From Pagrus major (taxonomy: Eukaryota; Chordata; Actinopteri; Spariformes; Sparidae), in assembly GCF_040436345.1 (NCBI RefSeq), contig NC_133223.1:15342613-15406612 (forward strand): DNA of 64,000 bases, given 5' to 3'. Under the pieces are notes generated by a model. That model had not been told where the DNA came from. It did not search any database and worked only from the letters and a program-made list of their open reading frames with translations. Position numbers and translations under genes: made by a program. Of this stretch, positions 63,401-64,000 are shown one piece after another (position 1 is the stretch's first letter; each line of letters opens with the position of its first letter).

Positions 63401-63559
63401 TTTTTTTTCTTCTTTTTTTTCACCACAAGCTCTGGAAACAGATGATGAGCAGGGGTGAGGGGATGAGAGGAGCTTTCACTTCCTCCTGTAATATAGAGGC
63501 TGCTGCTTCTCGGTAGCCTCCTGCTGCTGACTGGACGTTCTCAAACTTTACTGCTTTTC

Positions 63560-63567
63560 CACACACA

Positions 63568-63609
<42 letters not shown>
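63560..63609. repeat. CA microsatellite
   Basis: A CA tract of about 24 units with one TC interruption. Confidence 0.94.
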
Positions 63610-63614
<5 letters not shown>

Positions 63615-63959
63615 AAAGGATGAGTGTGGAAATAAAAACCTAGCGGCTGCCACGGGGGGGAAAGCTATAGTTCAGTCCTTTAGAGGAGAAAAGTTGGACA
63701 AGTTTTTGGGGAGAAAGGAAGTGTAAACTGCTCGTTGGCTCAGGTTGTAGGATATTCCTGTAAAGCAGCAGAAATGTGTGTGTTCTGGTGTGTGTTTTTC
63801 GTGTGTGTTTGCTCAGCGGCGGCGCTGGGAATAATGAAGCCAGGGAAAGAGGAATCCTGCAGGAATCCATCTCAGTCTGCATTCCTCCTGATGCAGAGCT
63901 GAGAGCAGTCAGAAGCAGAAAGCAACAGGCTACTGGAGACTGACCCCCGTGCACGCACG

Positions 63960-63964
<5 letters not shown>

Positions 63965-64000
<36 letters not shown>
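63965..64000. repeat. CA microsatellite running off the window
   Basis: CA tract preceded by GCAC units; it continues to the last base, so its full length is unknown. Confidence 0.93.

Larger units (their letters stand above)
49931..64000. other. bcl9 upstream gene-free region
   Basis: No exon was recognised on either strand over about 14 kb. In the human block the next gene on this side is CHD1L; none of its helicase motifs is seen, so it must lie beyond the window if synteny holds. The region contains retroposon and MITE copies (50.5-51.2 and 56.6-57.3 kb), microsatellites, purine-rich DNA at 57.9-59.7 kb, the pyrimidine tract at 61.56-63.06 kb and several short unique blocks listed separately. 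Confidence 0.55.

Noticed and set aside
49931..64000. Search for CHD1L exons expected next to BCL9
   Set aside because: No SNF2 helicase or macro-domain motif was seen in any frame; the gene must lie outside the window if synteny continues.

Overview
The window is a vertebrate, almost certainly teleost (probably percomorph), nuclear locus. It holds multi-exon genes with GT-AG introns, long CA/TG microsatellites, decayed DNA transposons with terminal inverted repeats (TIRs), and a fish-type tRNA-derived SINE. There are no prokaryotic features. Three protein genes can be read: gja5 (connexin-40 type gap-junction protein, + strand, CDS 6483-7634), acp6 (mitochondrial lysophosphatidic acid phosphatase, + strand, ten coding exons, 12767-16353) and bcl9 (Wnt/beta-catenin co-activator, - strand, eight coding exons, 19362-30837). 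The same three genes are neighbours in the human 1q21.1 block (BCL9-ACP6-GJA5), so this is conserved vertebrate synteny. It also supports calling the third gene bcl9 rather than its paralogue bcl9l.

Layout: 1-6.4 kb is intergenic DNA with one hAT-like MITE and another probable repeat. The single gja5 coding exon is followed by a likely long 3' UTR (to about 9.4 kb) that carries a transposon copy. The acp6 promoter lies near 11.1-11.4 kb, with a match to the ZNF143/THAP11 motif and a probable non-coding first exon. The acp6 coding exons run from 12.77 to 16.35 kb, with a poly(A) signal at 17.58 kb. bcl9 runs the other way, and its probable poly(A) signal at 17.97 kb leaves the two genes tail to tail, about 0.4 kb apart. 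Its coding exons occupy 19.36-30.84 kb. A long first intron full of transposon remnants follows, and a CpG-rich probable promoter and first exon lies at 48.9-49.9 kb. From 50 to 64 kb I find no gene. That stretch is bcl9 upstream DNA with repeats, several candidate conserved non-coding blocks, purine-rich tracts at 57.9-59.7 kb and a roughly 1.5 kb polypyrimidine tract at 61.56-63.06 kb.

The three genes do not form one pathway. gja5 makes intercellular channels (cardiac and vascular in vertebrates), acp6 dephosphorylates lysophosphatidic acid in mitochondria, and bcl9 bridges beta-catenin to Pygopus in the nucleus. I found no undescribed biological system. The points most worth following up are an 80-codon in-frame extension upstream of the conventional bcl9 start, a bcl9 exon that by memory is shared with BCL9L but absent from canonical mammalian BCL9, several TIR-bounded and nested transposons in bcl9 introns, and the long polypyrimidine tract. 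Exon boundaries were placed by hand from splice consensus, reading frame and remembered family sequence. Family comparisons are from memory, not from a search.
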